Shown here piece by piece: positions 9,263-17,429 of a stretch of DNA of 64,000 nt. The stretch is from Qipengyuania gaetbuli. GTDB taxonomy: Bacteria; Pseudomonadota; Alphaproteobacteria; Sphingomonadales; Sphingomonadaceae. Location of the stretch: NCBI RefSeq assembly GCF_009827315.1, contig NZ_WTYF01000004.1, forward strand, positions 1,798,001 to 1,862,000. Reading direction: 5' to 3'. The notes below the pieces were generated by a model. It did no database searches and had not been told where the DNA came from. It was given only the letters and a program-made list of their open reading frames with translations. The position numbers were made by a program, and so were the translations under genes. The number at the start of each line of letters is the position of its first letter. Position 1 is the first letter of the stretch.

Positions 9263-10048
9263 ATGCGTATTGCCAGCTTCAACATCAACGGAATCAAGGC
9301 CCGCCTTCCGCGCCTCAAGGAATGGCTCGAGGAAACGCGTCCCACCGTCGCCTGCCTGCAGGAAATCAAGACGATGGACGACGGATTCCCTGCCGCCGAG
9401 TTCGAGGAAATCGGTTACAAGGCGATCTGGCACGGGCAGAAGAGCTTCAACGGCGTCGCCATCCTTGCCGATGGGGTGGAGCCTGTCGAAATCCAGCGCG
9501 GCCTCGGCATCGATGGCCCGAATGATGGCGAGGGGGAACAGGCGCGCTACCTTGAGGCCGAGGTCAACGGCGTGCGCATCTGCAACCTCTATCTGCCCAA
9601 CGGCAATCCGCACCCGGGTCCAAAGTTCGACTACAAGCTCGCGTGGATGGGCAAGCTGCGCGAGCGCATGAAGGCCATATGGGACGAGGAAGTGCCCGCC
9701 GTGGTGCTGGGTGATTACAACGTCATTCCCGAAGACAAGGACGTCTGGTCGCCCAAGGCCATGGCGTCGGACGCGCTGATGCAGCCCGAATCGCGCGATG
9801 CCTATAAGCGCCTGCTGGGCGATGGCTGGACCGATGCGATCGATACGCTCAATCCGCGCGGCGGCGTCTGGACCTATTGGGATTACCAGGCCGGTGCCTG
9901 GCAGCGCGATCACGGGTTCCGGATCGACCACATCCTGCTCTCGCCCGAGCTGGCCGACCGGATGACGGCCGCCGGCGTCGACAAGGAATATCGCGGCCGC
10001 GAAAAGTCCAGCGACCACACGCCCGTCTGGGTCGAATTGCGCAGCTGA
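9263..10048 (+). CDS. xth: exodeoxyribonuclease III
   Basis: The 261-residue EEP-family nuclease has the expected motifs: MRIASFNINGIKAR at the N-terminus, CLQEIKTMDD with the metal-binding Glu, NLYLPNGNP, GDYNVIPEDKDV with the active-site Asp and Asn, and SDHTPVWVEL with the catalytic His. It acts in base excision repair as an AP endonuclease and 3'-5' exonuclease. It appears to be a single gene, 38 bases after the Fe-S carrier gene, with a terminator-like hairpin for the opposing gene directly downstream. Confidence 0.95.
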   Translation: MRIASFNINGIKARLPRLKEWLEETRPTVACLQEIKTMDDGFPAAEFEEIGYKAIWHGQKSFNGVAILADGVEPVEIQRGLGIDGPNDGEGEQARYLEAEVNGVRICNLYLPNGNPHPGPKFDYKLAWMGKLRERMKAIWDEEVPAVVLGDYNVIPEDKDVWSPKAMASDALMQPESRDAYKRLLGDGWTDAIDTLNPRGGVWTYWDYQAGAWQRDHGFRIDHILLSPELADRMTAAGVDKEYRGREKSSDHTPVWVELRS

Positions 10049-10062
10049 GCACCCTCGCTATG

Positions 10063-10097
10063 GAAAAGGGCCGCCCCGCATCACGGCGAGACGGCCC
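10063..10097 (-). terminator. intrinsic terminator of the SleB-type hydrolase gene
   Basis: On the minus strand a 12-bp stem (two G-U pairs) with a 6-base loop spans 10097-10068 and is followed by TTTT at 10067-10064. It lies just past the stop at 10121. Confidence 0.7.
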
Positions 10098-10120
10098 CAA
10101 TCTGATCCCTTCTGCCGGAC

Positions 10121-10774
10121 TTAACGGTAGAAGATGTGCGTATTGATCGTCGCGCGGGCGACCTTGCGCTTCGCCCAGCTCGGACGGACGTAATTCGCGT
10201 GGAAATACAGCGAATCGTCAGCGGCGCTGTCCCACAGGCCCTGATGCGCGATGCGGGCGATCGCCTTGGCCCGCTTCCAGGCAGCGGAGTGCTGCTTGAT
10301 GCTGGGCATCCGGCCACCGCGCACGAAGCTGAACTGCGAACGCTGGTAGACCACGCCGCAATAGCTCGACGGGAACTGGCGCGATTCGCTGCGGTTGATG
10401 ATCACCTGCGCAACGGCAAGCTGGCCTTCGAGCGGCTCGCCGCGCGATTCGAAATAGATTGCGCCGGCAAGGCAGCGCATTTCTTCCGACAGCTGGCCGG
10501 CTGCGGGCATGGAGGCGACGAGGTCGTGCAGGCTGGCGGCCTGCGCTGCGTCGTCGGAAATCTCGTCGGTGGATTCCGGTTCTTCCGGAATGTCCTCAAC
10601 CACTTCGCCTTCGACGAAAACCGGGACAACCTCGTCGGTGAGGGCGGTTTCGGAGACAGTGGTATTACGGCCCGCTTCTGCAGCGAGGACCGTGGCGCCG
10701 GTTTCTTCAGCCCCGGCAAGGCTCGCGATAAGCGCCGCGGCAGTCGCCGCGGCGGCAAACAAACTCTTTCGCAT
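10121..10774 (-). CDS. exported cell wall hydrolase (SleB/Hydrolase_2 family)
   Basis: The 217-residue protein has a signal peptide ending near residue 22, then an acidic, low-complexity linker to about residue 95. A Hydrolase_2 domain (PF07486) follows. The catalytic Glu is in AIYFESRGEP, followed by the conserved VAQVIINR and the C-terminal SLYFHANYVRPSW. This family includes the spore-cortex lytic enzyme SleB. In non-sporulating alphaproteobacteria the proteins are thought to cut peptidoglycan glycan strands. It is transcribed alone and is followed by a strong terminator. Confidence 0.87.
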   Translation of the reverse strand: MRKSLFAAAATAAALIASLAGAEETGATVLAAEAGRNTTVSETALTDEVVPVFVEGEVVEDIPEEPESTDEISDDAAQAASLHDLVASMPAAGQLSEEMRCLAGAIYFESRGEPLEGQLAVAQVIINRSESRQFPSSYCGVVYQRSQFSFVRGGRMPSIKQHSAAWKRAKAIARIAHQGLWDSAADDSLYFHANYVRPSWAKRKVARATINTHIFYR

Positions 10775-10974
10775 TATTCCGAATGACTAAGCGGTGAGCT
10801 CGCTGTCGCAGGCCGGGATCCACAACGCGTTTCTGGCGCCATATGGTCGGATCCGATTGCGGTCCTGCCGCTTGCTCCCCGTCTGCGTGCTAGCCTGCCG
10901 ACCCCATTGCCGTTGCAAGCCGCCTACGCATCGAAGCTGGGCGGCCAAATAGTCTCATTTGAAACCGTGTCAAG
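10775..10974. other. 200-base gap, nothing recognised
   Basis: The stretch between the SleB-type gene start and the DUF1491 stop should hold the hydrolase promoter. I see no convincing promoter boxes, no hairpin with a T run and no coding frame with typical codon use. Confidence 0.4.
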
Positions 10975-11313
10975 TTAACGGGCCCACTCTGCGACCAAGC
11001 GTTCCATTTCGGGGCCATCCAGTTCGAGAATCCAAAGATCGGGGTCACGGGCCATGCGGCGGGCCAGATAATCCTCGAATTCCCCTTTGTTTTCCGTATC
11101 TTGCTGCTTGGTGCACTCGAAGATTCGGTCGCCATCGAGGCGCGGCAGGCGCTCCCAAAGCATTGTATTATTGCCACTATTGGTGGTTAATATCGCCAGG
11201 GTTCCCGCATCGCGTTCGCCGGACCGGAGGACCGTTGCAAAGCCGCCCTGCTGCTGTGCTGCCCGGATCAGGCCCGTCACTTCAAGGTGGGTGGGGAGGC
11301 GCGCGCCCTCCAT
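10975..11313 (-). CDS. DUF1491 family protein
   Basis: The 112-residue cytoplasmic protein matches the DUF1491 family of alphaproteobacteria. It opens with ARLPTHLEVTGLIRAAQQQGG, then has FATVLRSGERDAGTLAIL and ends with ELDGPEMERLVAEW. The molecular function is unknown. It follows the thioesterase gene by 8 bases on the same strand and is probably in one operon with that gene and the hibernation factor gene. Confidence 0.82.
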   Translation of the reverse strand: MEGARLPTHLEVTGLIRAAQQQGGFATVLRSGERDAGTLAILTTNSGNNTMLWERLPRLDGDRIFECTKQQDTENKGEFEDYLARRMARDPDLWILELDGPEMERLVAEWAR

Positions 11314-11321
11314 GCCGGCCC

Positions 11322-11780
11322 TCAGCCCGAATATCCGGCGAGGCTGGAGAGCGGGATGCGCGACTTCATGAACGTGCCGGTTCCGCGCCCGATTTCGTCG
11401 CCTTCCTCGTCCACCAGGCGCGATTCGGCCACGAACACGCGGCGGCGCCCGCTAACCCAGCGTCCTTCCGCCACCACCTTGCCGGTTCGCACCGGCTTGG
11501 TGAAATGAAGGTTGAAGGAAGTCGTCAGCAGGAAACGGTCGGTCACGAGCGTGTTCGCCGCATAAAACGCCGCATCGTCGAGCATCTTGAAATAGATCGT
11601 CCCGTGTGCGGCACCGGCCGCGTGGTAGGCGGCTTCGGTCACGTCGAATACGATCCTTGCGCGGCCTTCGCCCGTCACCTCCAACTGCGAGGCAAACAGC
11701 GAGTTCACCGGGGCGGAGGCATAGAGCCGCTCGAGCGCGCGCCAGTGCCGCTCGGCCCCGCTGGTAGCCGCCTCGTTCAT
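11322..11780 (-). CDS. PaaI-type hotdog thioesterase
   Basis: From the ATG at 11778-11780 the product is 152 residues with a single hotdog fold. The motif GAAHGTIYFKMLDDAAFYAAN corresponds to the active-site helix of PaaI/4HBT thioesterases. It presumably hydrolyses an acyl-CoA or aromatic acyl-CoA, but the substrate is unknown. An ATG one codon upstream (11781-11783) is equally in frame. The inner one is preferred because the AAGGA ribosome binding site then sits 7 bases away. The longer open frame to 11933 overlaps the hibernation factor gene and is not coding. Confidence 0.82.
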   Translation of the reverse strand: MNEAATSGAERHWRALERLYASAPVNSLFASQLEVTGEGRARIVFDVTEAAYHAAGAAHGTIYFKMLDDAAFYAANTLVTDRFLLTTSFNLHFTKPVRTGKVVAEGRWVSGRRRVFVAESRLVDEEGDEIGRGTGTFMKSRIPLSSLAGYSG

Positions 11781-11794
11781 CATTGCGTCCTTCT

Positions 11795-12364
11795 TTACCG
11801 GGGCTCGACCCAGCCGATCGAGCCGTCGGGGCGGCGATAGACCATGTTGTGCGCTTCGGTAGCCCCGTTCTTGAACAGGATGGCGTTGGTGTTCTGCAAG
11901 TCGAGCATCATCACGGCATCGGCAACCGAACATTCCGGGATGATCGCGCTGGTTTCGGCGATAATCGGCGGACTGTCGGCAGTGATTTCCTCCTCGGTGT
12001 CCGGTTCGGGCGCGGCGAAGATGGTATAGGCAGCCTCTTCCTCGCGCATAGCGTGCTGCGCCTGTTCGTGGCGGTCCTGTATACGACGCTTGTAGCGCCG
12101 CAGCTGTTTTTCGATCTTGCCGGCGGCCTGTTCGAAAGCCTGGTGCACGTCATGCGCCTCGGCATGGCCCTTGAGGATGAGGCCCTGCATCACATGCGTC
12201 ACGATATCGGAAGTGAACGACCCGCCGGGCCCCTTGCCGAGCGTGATATGCGAGGAGATCGCGCGGTTGAAATACTTGTCGACGATACCTTGCATGCGGT
12301 CTTCGACATGGCTCTGCAGGGCAGCGCCGGTGTCGATCTGGTGGCCTGAGACGCGAACATCCAT
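11795..12364 (-). CDS. hpf: long-form ribosome hibernation promoting factor
   Basis: The 189-residue protein has an N-terminal HPF/RaiA domain (MDVRVSGHQIDTG to about residue 100) and a C-terminal dimerisation domain (about 125-189) with DAVMMLDLQNTNAILFKN and YRRPDGSIGWVEP. Long-form HPF both inactivates 70S ribosomes and pairs them as 100S dimers in stationary phase. It lies between dnaQ and the thioesterase gene, all on the minus strand, at the left end of the origin-proximal gene block. Confidence 0.93.
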   Translation of the reverse strand: MDVRVSGHQIDTGAALQSHVEDRMQGIVDKYFNRAISSHITLGKGPGGSFTSDIVTHVMQGLILKGHAEAHDVHQAFEQAAGKIEKQLRRYKRRIQDRHEQAQHAMREEEAAYTIFAAPEPDTEEEITADSPPIIAETSAIIPECSVADAVMMLDLQNTNAILFKNGATEAHNMVYRRPDGSIGWVEPR

Positions 12365-12432
12365 ATGGTATCTCCTCTATCGCACCCTGCCGATCCCCGG
12401 CCCGGCTGTGTCGACCGGGCGGGTACTTGAAC

Positions 12433-13119
12433 CTATCCCCAGAGCGGGTTTTCGATCCCGGACATGAATTTCCTGTGCCGCGCGAGTTCTTCCTCGCTCG
12501 GCGCGTGGGGCCGCGGCTCGCGCCGGGGGCGGTCGGGCGCCTGGCGTACCGCAATGACTTCGCGCTCTACCTGAATCACCCGCTCGGCGGCCAGTTCGAG
12601 GCCGATCTGCCTGCCGCCCTTCAGCTCGACATAGACCTGCGCCAGCAGTTCCGCGTCGAGCAGTGCGCCATGCTTCACGCGGTGGCTGCGATCGATGCCG
12701 TATCGCGTGCACAGCGCGTCGAGCGAAAGCTTGGCTCCGGGATGGCGCTTCTTGGCGATGGCCACGGTGTCGACCATGCGGCTGGTGCACACCGCCTCGC
12801 GTTCGCACAGCGCCAGTTCGGCATTGAGAAAGGCGAAGTCGAACCCGGCATTATGCGCCACCAGCGGGGCATCGCCGATGAAGTCGAGCAATTCGTGCGC
12901 AATGTCGCGGAACAGCGGCTTGTCCGACAGGAACGAGGCCGACAGCCCGTGCACGGCTTCCGCGCCGGCGGGCATGTCGCGTTCCGGATTGTAATAGGTG
13001 TGATAGGTCGCGCCGGTGGGCACGAGATTGAGCAGTTCGATACAGCCTATTTCGACCATCCGGTCGCCGGTCCTTGGATCCAGCCCGGTGGTTTCGGTGT
13101 CGAAGACGATCTCGCGCAT
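12433..13119 (-). CDS. dnaQ: DNA polymerase III epsilon subunit (proofreading exonuclease)
   Basis: The 228-residue protein contains the three DEDDh exonuclease motifs: FDTETTGLDP near the N-terminus, HNAGFDFAFLN in the middle, and HGALLDAELLAQVY. It proofreads replication as part of the Pol III core. It ends the maf-aroE-coaE-dnaQ series. The same order is known beside the Caulobacter origin, which supports the origin prediction about 3 kb away. The gap to coaE is 41 bases. Confidence 0.95.
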   Translation of the reverse strand: MREIVFDTETTGLDPRTGDRMVEIGCIELLNLVPTGATYHTYYNPERDMPAGAEAVHGLSASFLSDKPLFRDIAHELLDFIGDAPLVAHNAGFDFAFLNAELALCEREAVCTSRMVDTVAIAKKRHPGAKLSLDALCTRYGIDRSHRVKHGALLDAELLAQVYVELKGGRQIGLELAAERVIQVEREVIAVRQAPDRPRREPRPHAPSEEELARHRKFMSGIENPLWG

Positions 13120-13160
13120 TGGCCCGACTATCGGACTCGCGCAGGCGGATTACAAGAGGT

Positions 13161-13763
13161 TTAGCCGCGCTTTTCTTGGCGCAGTTTTTCGATGAGGGCG
13201 CGTACCGCCCTCTCGGTTTCGGCAATGCTCGTACCGGTGTCGATAACGTGGTCGGCACGCTCGCGCTTCTCGATATCGGGCACCTGGATCGAGAGGATAT
13301 GGGCGAATTTTTCGGGCGTCATGCCGGGTCGCGCAAGCACGCGCTGGCGTTGCACTTCGGCCGGAGCCGAGACGACGACGACCGCGTCCACAGCCTCCGA
13401 TCCGCCCTTTTCGAACAGGAGCGGGATGTCGAAAACGACCATGTCCTGCCCGGCGTGCTCGATCAGGAAAGCCCCGCGTTTTTCGGCGACGGCAGGATGC
13501 ACGATTCCCTCGAGCCGGGCGAGCGCTTGCGGGTCGGCAAAAACCTGCTGGCCCAACCGGTCACGCAGCACGCCCTCGGCATCGGTGCTGCCGGGAAATT
13601 CTCGCTCGATCGCATCGACCAGTTCGCCGCCCGGGCCCTGCATGGCGCGCACCTCCCTGTCGGCATCGAAGACCGGCACACCGGCGCGCTCGAACATGGC
13701 GGCAACGGTGGATTTGCCCATGCCGATGGAGCCGGTCAGCCCGACGATGAGGGGGCGGGTCAT
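13161..13763 (-). CDS. coaE: dephospho-CoA kinase
   Basis: The 200-residue P-loop kinase carries GLTGSIGMGKST (Walker A), then FDADREVR and DIPLLFEKGG, the usual dephospho-CoA kinase motifs. It phosphorylates the 3'-hydroxyl of dephospho-CoA in the last step of coenzyme A synthesis. The start ATG overlaps the aroE stop by 4 bases, so translation of the two is probably coupled. Confidence 0.95.
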   Translation of the reverse strand: MTRPLIVGLTGSIGMGKSTVAAMFERAGVPVFDADREVRAMQGPGGELVDAIEREFPGSTDAEGVLRDRLGQQVFADPQALARLEGIVHPAVAEKRGAFLIEHAGQDMVVFDIPLLFEKGGSEAVDAVVVVSAPAEVQRQRVLARPGMTPEKFAHILSIQVPDIEKRERADHVIDTGTSIAETERAVRALIEKLRQEKRG

Positions 13764-14614
13764 GCCATCAGCCTTTCGCGCAGTTCGGCATCGTGTTCGC
13801 GCGGGGGTTCGACGCCGAAGAAATGGGTGAAGGCAGCCGCGGCTTGCCCGATCAACATGGCGAGACCGTCGATGGTTTCGAAACCTGCCGACCGCGCCTG
13901 CCGGAGGAATTCCGTTTCGACCGGATCGGTCACGATATCGTAGGCAACGGAACCGGGGGGCGCATGGCTCCAGTCGAATTCGAGCGGCGGCTGGCAGCGC
14001 ATGCCGAGCGGGGAGGCGTTGATGACCAGGTCGCAGCAGCCTTCCCGATCGTCGAAGGCAAAGTCGGTGGCTTTGGCGAAATGGTCGAGCGGGGCGACAT
14101 GGTGTTCGCCTCCCGGATCGAGTTCGCCAAGCAGAGCCTCCGCTTTGCCCGTATCGCGCCCGACAAGAACGAGGGTGAAACCTTCGTCTGCCAGTCCCGC
14201 AACGATTGCCCGCGCCGCGCCGCCCGTGCCGAGGATCCGGGCCATCCGGAAATAATGCGTGGCCTTGAGGCGTTCGCGCAGCGGCTCGAGAAAGCCGGCC
14301 ACATCGGTGTTGCGTCCCACCAGTGCGCCGTCCGGTGCCCGGACGATGGTATTCACCGCACCGACACGGCGGGCGAGCGGTTCGAGCCGGTCGAGCATCG
14401 GAATGACCGCCTGCTTGTGCGGCATGGTGACATTGCAGCCGCGCCAGTCGGGATCGCCCCGCCGTTCTTCCAGATAGGCGGCGAGATCGTCGGCGGTCAC
14501 GTGGTGCGCACGATAATCCGCATCGAGGCCGAGCTTGGCGATCCAGAACCCGTGGATCGCGGGCGACTTAGACTGCGCGATGGGATCGCCGATGACTTCC
14601 GCATAAATCGTCAC
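13760..14614 (-). CDS. aroE: shikimate dehydrogenase
   Basis: The 284-residue product reduces 3-dehydroshikimate with NADPH in aromatic amino acid synthesis. The motifs [11 protein letters not shown] (shikimate binding), [10 protein letters not shown] (catalytic Lys), GAVNTIV, and [14 protein letters not shown] (nucleotide binding) are all present. The start is a GTG at 14612-14614 that overlaps the maf stop as GTGA. The frame stays open to 14845, but that extension lies wholly within maf and lacks family similarity. It overlaps coaE by 4 bases downstream. Confidence 0.94.
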   Translation of the reverse strand: MTIYAEVIGDPIAQSKSPAIHGFWIAKLGLDADYRAHHVTADDLAAYLEERRGDPDWRGCNVTMPHKQAVIPMLDRLEPLARRVGAVNTIVRAPDGALVGRNTDVAGFLEPLRERLKATHYFRMARILGTGGAARAIVAGLADEGFTLVLVGRDTGKAEALLGELDPGGEHHVAPLDHFAKATDFAFDDREGCCDLVINASPLGMRCQPPLEFDWSHAPPGSVAYDIVTDPVETEFLRQARSAGFETIDGLAMLIGQAAAAFTHFFGVEPPREHDAELRERLMA

Positions 14615-15207
14615 GAGGGCAAGGCACCTTCCTCGCGCAGCGCGCCGAGCACTTGCAGCAAGGGCATACCGAGCACGGTGAACTGGTCGCCCATGATGCT
14701 TTCGAACAATTGGACGCCGGGCCCTTCGATCCGGAACACGCCGACGCAATAGGAAACCTTGGGCCATTCGGCATCGAGATAGGCCTCGATGAATTCCTCG
14801 GAGAGCTGGCGGACCTTCAGCCGGGCGAAGTCCGATCCCATCCACACGATGCGCCCGTCCCGCGCCAGCGCGGCGGCGCTGTGCAGCGTCATGACCTTGC
14901 CCGAGAAGAAGCGCAGGTGTTCTGCCGCCTGTTCGCGCGTCGCCGGCTTGTCGAACCGCCGCCCCTCGACCTCGACCAGGGAATCGCTGCCGAGAACGAG
15001 GCCACTTGCCTGCACGGCAGTTGCCTTCGCAGCAGCCAGCGCCTGCGCGATTTCGGCCGGTTCCGCACCCTCCATTTCCGCTTCGAGAGCGCGCTCGTCC
15101 ACGTCGCCAGCACGCGCCTCGAAAGCGACGCCTGCCGCTTCGAGCATCGCCTTGCGCGAGGCGGAGTTCGAGGCGAGGATCATGCCTTCGCCTGCAATCG
15201 CACTCAT
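14611..15207 (-). CDS. maf: Maf-family nucleoside triphosphate pyrophosphatase
   Basis: The 198-residue protein starts at [18 protein letters not shown], with GGAGG 13 bases before the ATG. Maf signature elements seen are [30 protein letters not shown] and the later [13 protein letters not shown]. Maf enzymes hydrolyse non-canonical or modified nucleotides to monophosphates and can slow division. The start overlaps the PPSR stop by 4 bases, and the stop overlaps aroE. The upstream in-frame extension to 15261 lies in PPSR and is not favoured. Confidence 0.92.
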   Translation of the reverse strand: MSAIAGEGMILASNSASRKAMLEAAGVAFEARAGDVDERALEAEMEGAEPAEIAQALAAAKATAVQASGLVLGSDSLVEVEGRRFDKPATREQAAEHLRFFSGKVMTLHSAAALARDGRIVWMGSDFARLKVRQLSEEFIEAYLDAEWPKVSYCVGVFRIEGPGVQLFESIMGDQFTVLGMPLLQVLGALREEGALPS

Positions 15208-16094
15208 ATCGCCTTGCCTCCTTCGAATTCGCCTGCCGCCTTGTGGCTGCGTTCGCTGCACAGGCGGATGATCGCGGCGGCGGTTTCCTCGATCGAGCGG
15301 CGCGTCACATCGATCACCGGCCAGCCGTTATCGGCGAACATGCGGCGGGCGAAGGCGACTTCCGATTTCACCCGCTCGTTGTCGATGTAGGCGGTCTGCG
15401 ACTGTTCGTTGAGCGTCAGCAGGCGGTTGCGGCGGATCTGGACCAGCCGTTCGGGCGCGGTTGTCAGGCCCACGACGAGCGGCTTCTTCAGTTCGAACAG
15501 CTTGGGCGGCGGCGGGCTTTCCACCACCAGCGGGATGTTGGCCACCTTGTACCCGCGGTTGGCGAGGTAGATGCTGGTCGGCGTCTTGGAGCTGCGCGAC
15601 ACACCGGCAAGGATGATGTCCGCCTCTTCCCAGTTTTCCCAGCCGATCCCGTCGTCATGGGCGATGGTGAACTGGATTGCCTCGACACGTTCGAAATAGG
15701 CCTTGTCCATCTGGTGCTGTCGGCCGGGCCGGCCGTGCGCTTCCTGGCCCAGCGCCTTTTCCAGTGCTTCGGTCACGCGGTCGAGGATCGGCACGGCGGG
15801 CAGGCCGTTCTGGGTGCACACTTCCTCCAGCCGTGCGCGGGCTTCGGGATTGACGAGCGTGAACAGGACCAGCCCCGGATTGGCCTTGAGTTCGGGCACG
15901 ATCCGGTCGAGATGCTGGCGCGAGCGCACCATCGGCCAGAAATGCCGGACGACATCCGCATCGTCGAACTGGGCGAGCGCGGCCTTGGCCAGCATTTCCA
16001 GCGTTTCACCGGTGGAATCGGACAGCAGGTGGAGGTGGATGCGGTCGGTTATGGTTGCGACTTTCGGCCTGTGGAGAAGCGCCGGATAAACCAC
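15204..16094 (-). CDS. pyruvate, phosphate/water dikinase regulatory protein (PPSR/PDRP, DUF299)
   Basis: The protein belongs to the bifunctional kinase/pyrophosphorylase family that switches PEP synthase or pyruvate phosphate dikinase off and on. It shows [21 protein letters not shown] near the N-terminus and the P-loop-like [16 protein letters not shown] in the middle. The start is uncertain. No ATG occurs in frame near the family's usual beginning. The nearest initiator is the GTG at 16092-16094 (296 residues), and another GTG lies at 16167-16169. Neither has a clear ribosome binding site. It is the first leftward gene of the predicted origin and the counterpart of the gene next to the Caulobacter origin. 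Confidence 0.85.
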   Translation of the reverse strand: MVYPALLHRPKVATITDRIHLHLLSDSTGETLEMLAKAALAQFDDADVVRHFWPMVRSRQHLDRIVPELKANPGLVLFTLVNPEARARLEEVCTQNGLPAVPILDRVTEALEKALGQEAHGRPGRQHQMDKAYFERVEAIQFTIAHDDGIGWENWEEADIILAGVSRSSKTPTSIYLANRGYKVANIPLVVESPPPPKLFELKKPLVVGLTTAPERLVQIRRNRLLTLNEQSQTAYIDNERVKSEVAFARRMFADNGWPVIDVTRRSIEETAAAIIRLCSERSHKAAGEFEGGKAI

Positions 16095-16302
16095 GGGACA
16101 GGTCTGCCGACAAGTTCGGGGATGAATTCCCTCCCCGCTACGAGTCCTGTTCGGGGGCGATTCCCGCACAGCAAACCCGATTTATGCGCAGGCTGGGGAC
16201 AGCAGGGATAAGTTTGACTCGACTCAAGCCATCTGCCGAGTCGCAATCCGCCCCTCGCCCTTTCCCTTGCTGGAGAAATGAGGCAGGGGGCCGCTATGCC
16301 CA

Positions 16303-16311
16303 TTATCCACA
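16303..16311 (-). promoter_or_regulatory. DnaA box, perfect consensus
   Basis: TTATCCACA matches the consensus 9-mer exactly and sits about 20 bases before the AT-rich block in the predicted origin. Confidence 0.7.
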
Positions 16312-16335
16312 GGGCCAACAGACTCCTTCAACTCT

Positions 16336-16341
16336 TATAAT
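16336..16341 (+). promoter_or_regulatory. candidate -10 element before hemE
   Basis: A perfect TATAAT lies 31 bases before the hemE ATG. No good -35 hexamer is found 15-18 bases upstream. The same AT-rich stretch could instead be the origin unwinding element. hemE itself has no evident ribosome binding site. Confidence 0.35.
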
Positions 16342-16372
16342 AATCATTTTTATTGGATTGGACTCTCTCTCG

Positions 16373-17398
16373 ATGCCCGGCCTCCTGCTCGACACTTTGA
16401 ACGGCAAGCGCGCGGACAAGGTGCCGCTCTGGCTCATGCGCCAGGCTGGTCGGTACCTTCCCGAATACCGCGCCCTGCGCGCCGAGAAGGGCGGCTTCCT
16501 CGCCATGGCCTATGACAGCGAGGCGGCGTGCGAGATCACGCTCCAGCCGATCGACCGGTTCGGCTTCGACGGGGCGATCCTGTTCTCCGATATCCTGATC
16601 GTGCCGCACGCCATGGGCCAGCATCTCGAATTCCTCGCCGGCGAAGGTCCCAAGCTCTCGCCGCCGCTGGTCGATGCCGCGCTCGAAGGGCTGAAGGTCG
16701 ACCATTCGCGCTACGAGCCGATCTACCAGACCGTGCGCCTTTGCCGTCAGCGCCTGCCTGAAGGCGTCACCATGCTGGGCTTTGCCGGAAGTCCCTGGAC
16801 CGTCGCCACCTACATGGTCGCAGGCGAGGGCAGCCGCGACCAGCACGATGCCCGCGCGCTCGCCTATCGCGATCCGGGCAAGCTGCAGGCGATCATCGAT
16901 GCCATCGTCGGCGAAACGGTCGAATATCTTTCCGGCCAGATCGAGGCGGGTGCCGAAGCGGTGCAGTTGTTCGATTCCTGGGCCGGCAGCCTTGCGCCCG
17001 ACGAGTTCGAACGCTGGGTCATCGCGCCCAATGCCGCGATCGTTGCTGCACTGGCACAGCGCCATCCCGACACGCCGGTGATCGGCTTCCCCAAGGGTTC
17101 GGGCGAGAAGCTGCCCGCCTATGCCCGCGAGACGGGCGTGAAGGCGGTCGGCGTGGACGAAACGCTCGATCCGCTGTGGGTCGCGCGCGAATTGCCTGCC
17201 GGAATGGCCGTACAGGGCAATCTGGACCCGCTTTTGCTGCTTTCGGGTAGTCAGGCCCTCGAAGGGCGCATCAAGGCAATCCTCGAGGCTTTTTCGGACC
17301 GCCCCCATGTCTTCAACCTCGGCCACGGGATCGACCGGCGCACGCCGATCGAAAACGTCGAGCGGCTGATTGCCACCGTGCGCGGCTGGCAGGGGTGA
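16373..17398 (+). CDS. hemE: uroporphyrinogen decarboxylase
   Basis: The 341-residue enzyme converts uroporphyrinogen III to coproporphyrinogen III in haem and chlorophyll synthesis. Signature motifs are PLWLMRQAGRYLPEYR near the N-terminus and GFAGSPWTVATYM in the middle. The start ATG at 16373 gives the standard family N-terminus. The open frame reaching back to 16055 crosses the predicted origin and is rejected. It is the first rightward gene and is followed 31 bases later by hemJ, as in Caulobacter. Confidence 0.96.
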   Translation: MPGLLLDTLNGKRADKVPLWLMRQAGRYLPEYRALRAEKGGFLAMAYDSEAACEITLQPIDRFGFDGAILFSDILIVPHAMGQHLEFLAGEGPKLSPPLVDAALEGLKVDHSRYEPIYQTVRLCRQRLPEGVTMLGFAGSPWTVATYMVAGEGSRDQHDARALAYRDPGKLQAIIDAIVGETVEYLSGQIEAGAEAVQLFDSWAGSLAPDEFERWVIAPNAAIVAALAQRHPDTPVIGFPKGSGEKLPAYARETGVKAVGVDETLDPLWVARELPAGMAVQGNLDPLLLLSGSQALEGRIKAILEAFSDRPHVFNLGHGIDRRTPIENVERLIATVRGWQG

Positions 17399-17429
17399 CG
17401 AAGCGCCGCGCAATGACTAGATCGAACCC

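Larger units (their letters stand above)
16095..16372. other. predicted chromosomal replication origin (oriC) between PPSR and hemE
   Basis: The gap lies between divergent genes whose order on both sides matches the Caulobacter origin neighbourhood. It holds a perfect DnaA box (TTATCCACA, 16303-16311), then an AT-rich block at about 16333-16357 that could unwind. A one-mismatch box (TGTGGAGAA, 16070-16078) lies just inside the PPSR frame. Seven GANTC methylation sites lie at 16142-16365. Genes on each side point away from the gap, as expected for leading-strand bias. The call rests on synteny and motifs read by eye. Cumulative GC skew has not been computed. Confidence 0.7.

Noticed and set aside
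10890..11177. 95-residue minus-strand open frame partly in the 10.8-11.0 kb gap
   Set aside because: It overlaps the DUF1491 gene in another frame and has no typical codon use or family match.
12388..12420. GC palindrome near 12.4 kb as the dnaQ terminator
   Set aside because: The stem is about 6 bp and has no T run on the minus strand, so it was not listed.
14498..14503. CACGTG in aroE as a parS core (also 30847-30852 and 53645-53650)
   Set aside because: The flanking bases do not match the TGTTNC...GNAACA arms at any of the three positions.
16055..16372. N-terminal extension of hemE to 16055
   Set aside because: It would cross the predicted origin and part of PPSR, and hemE family proteins begin at MPGLLLDTL (16373).
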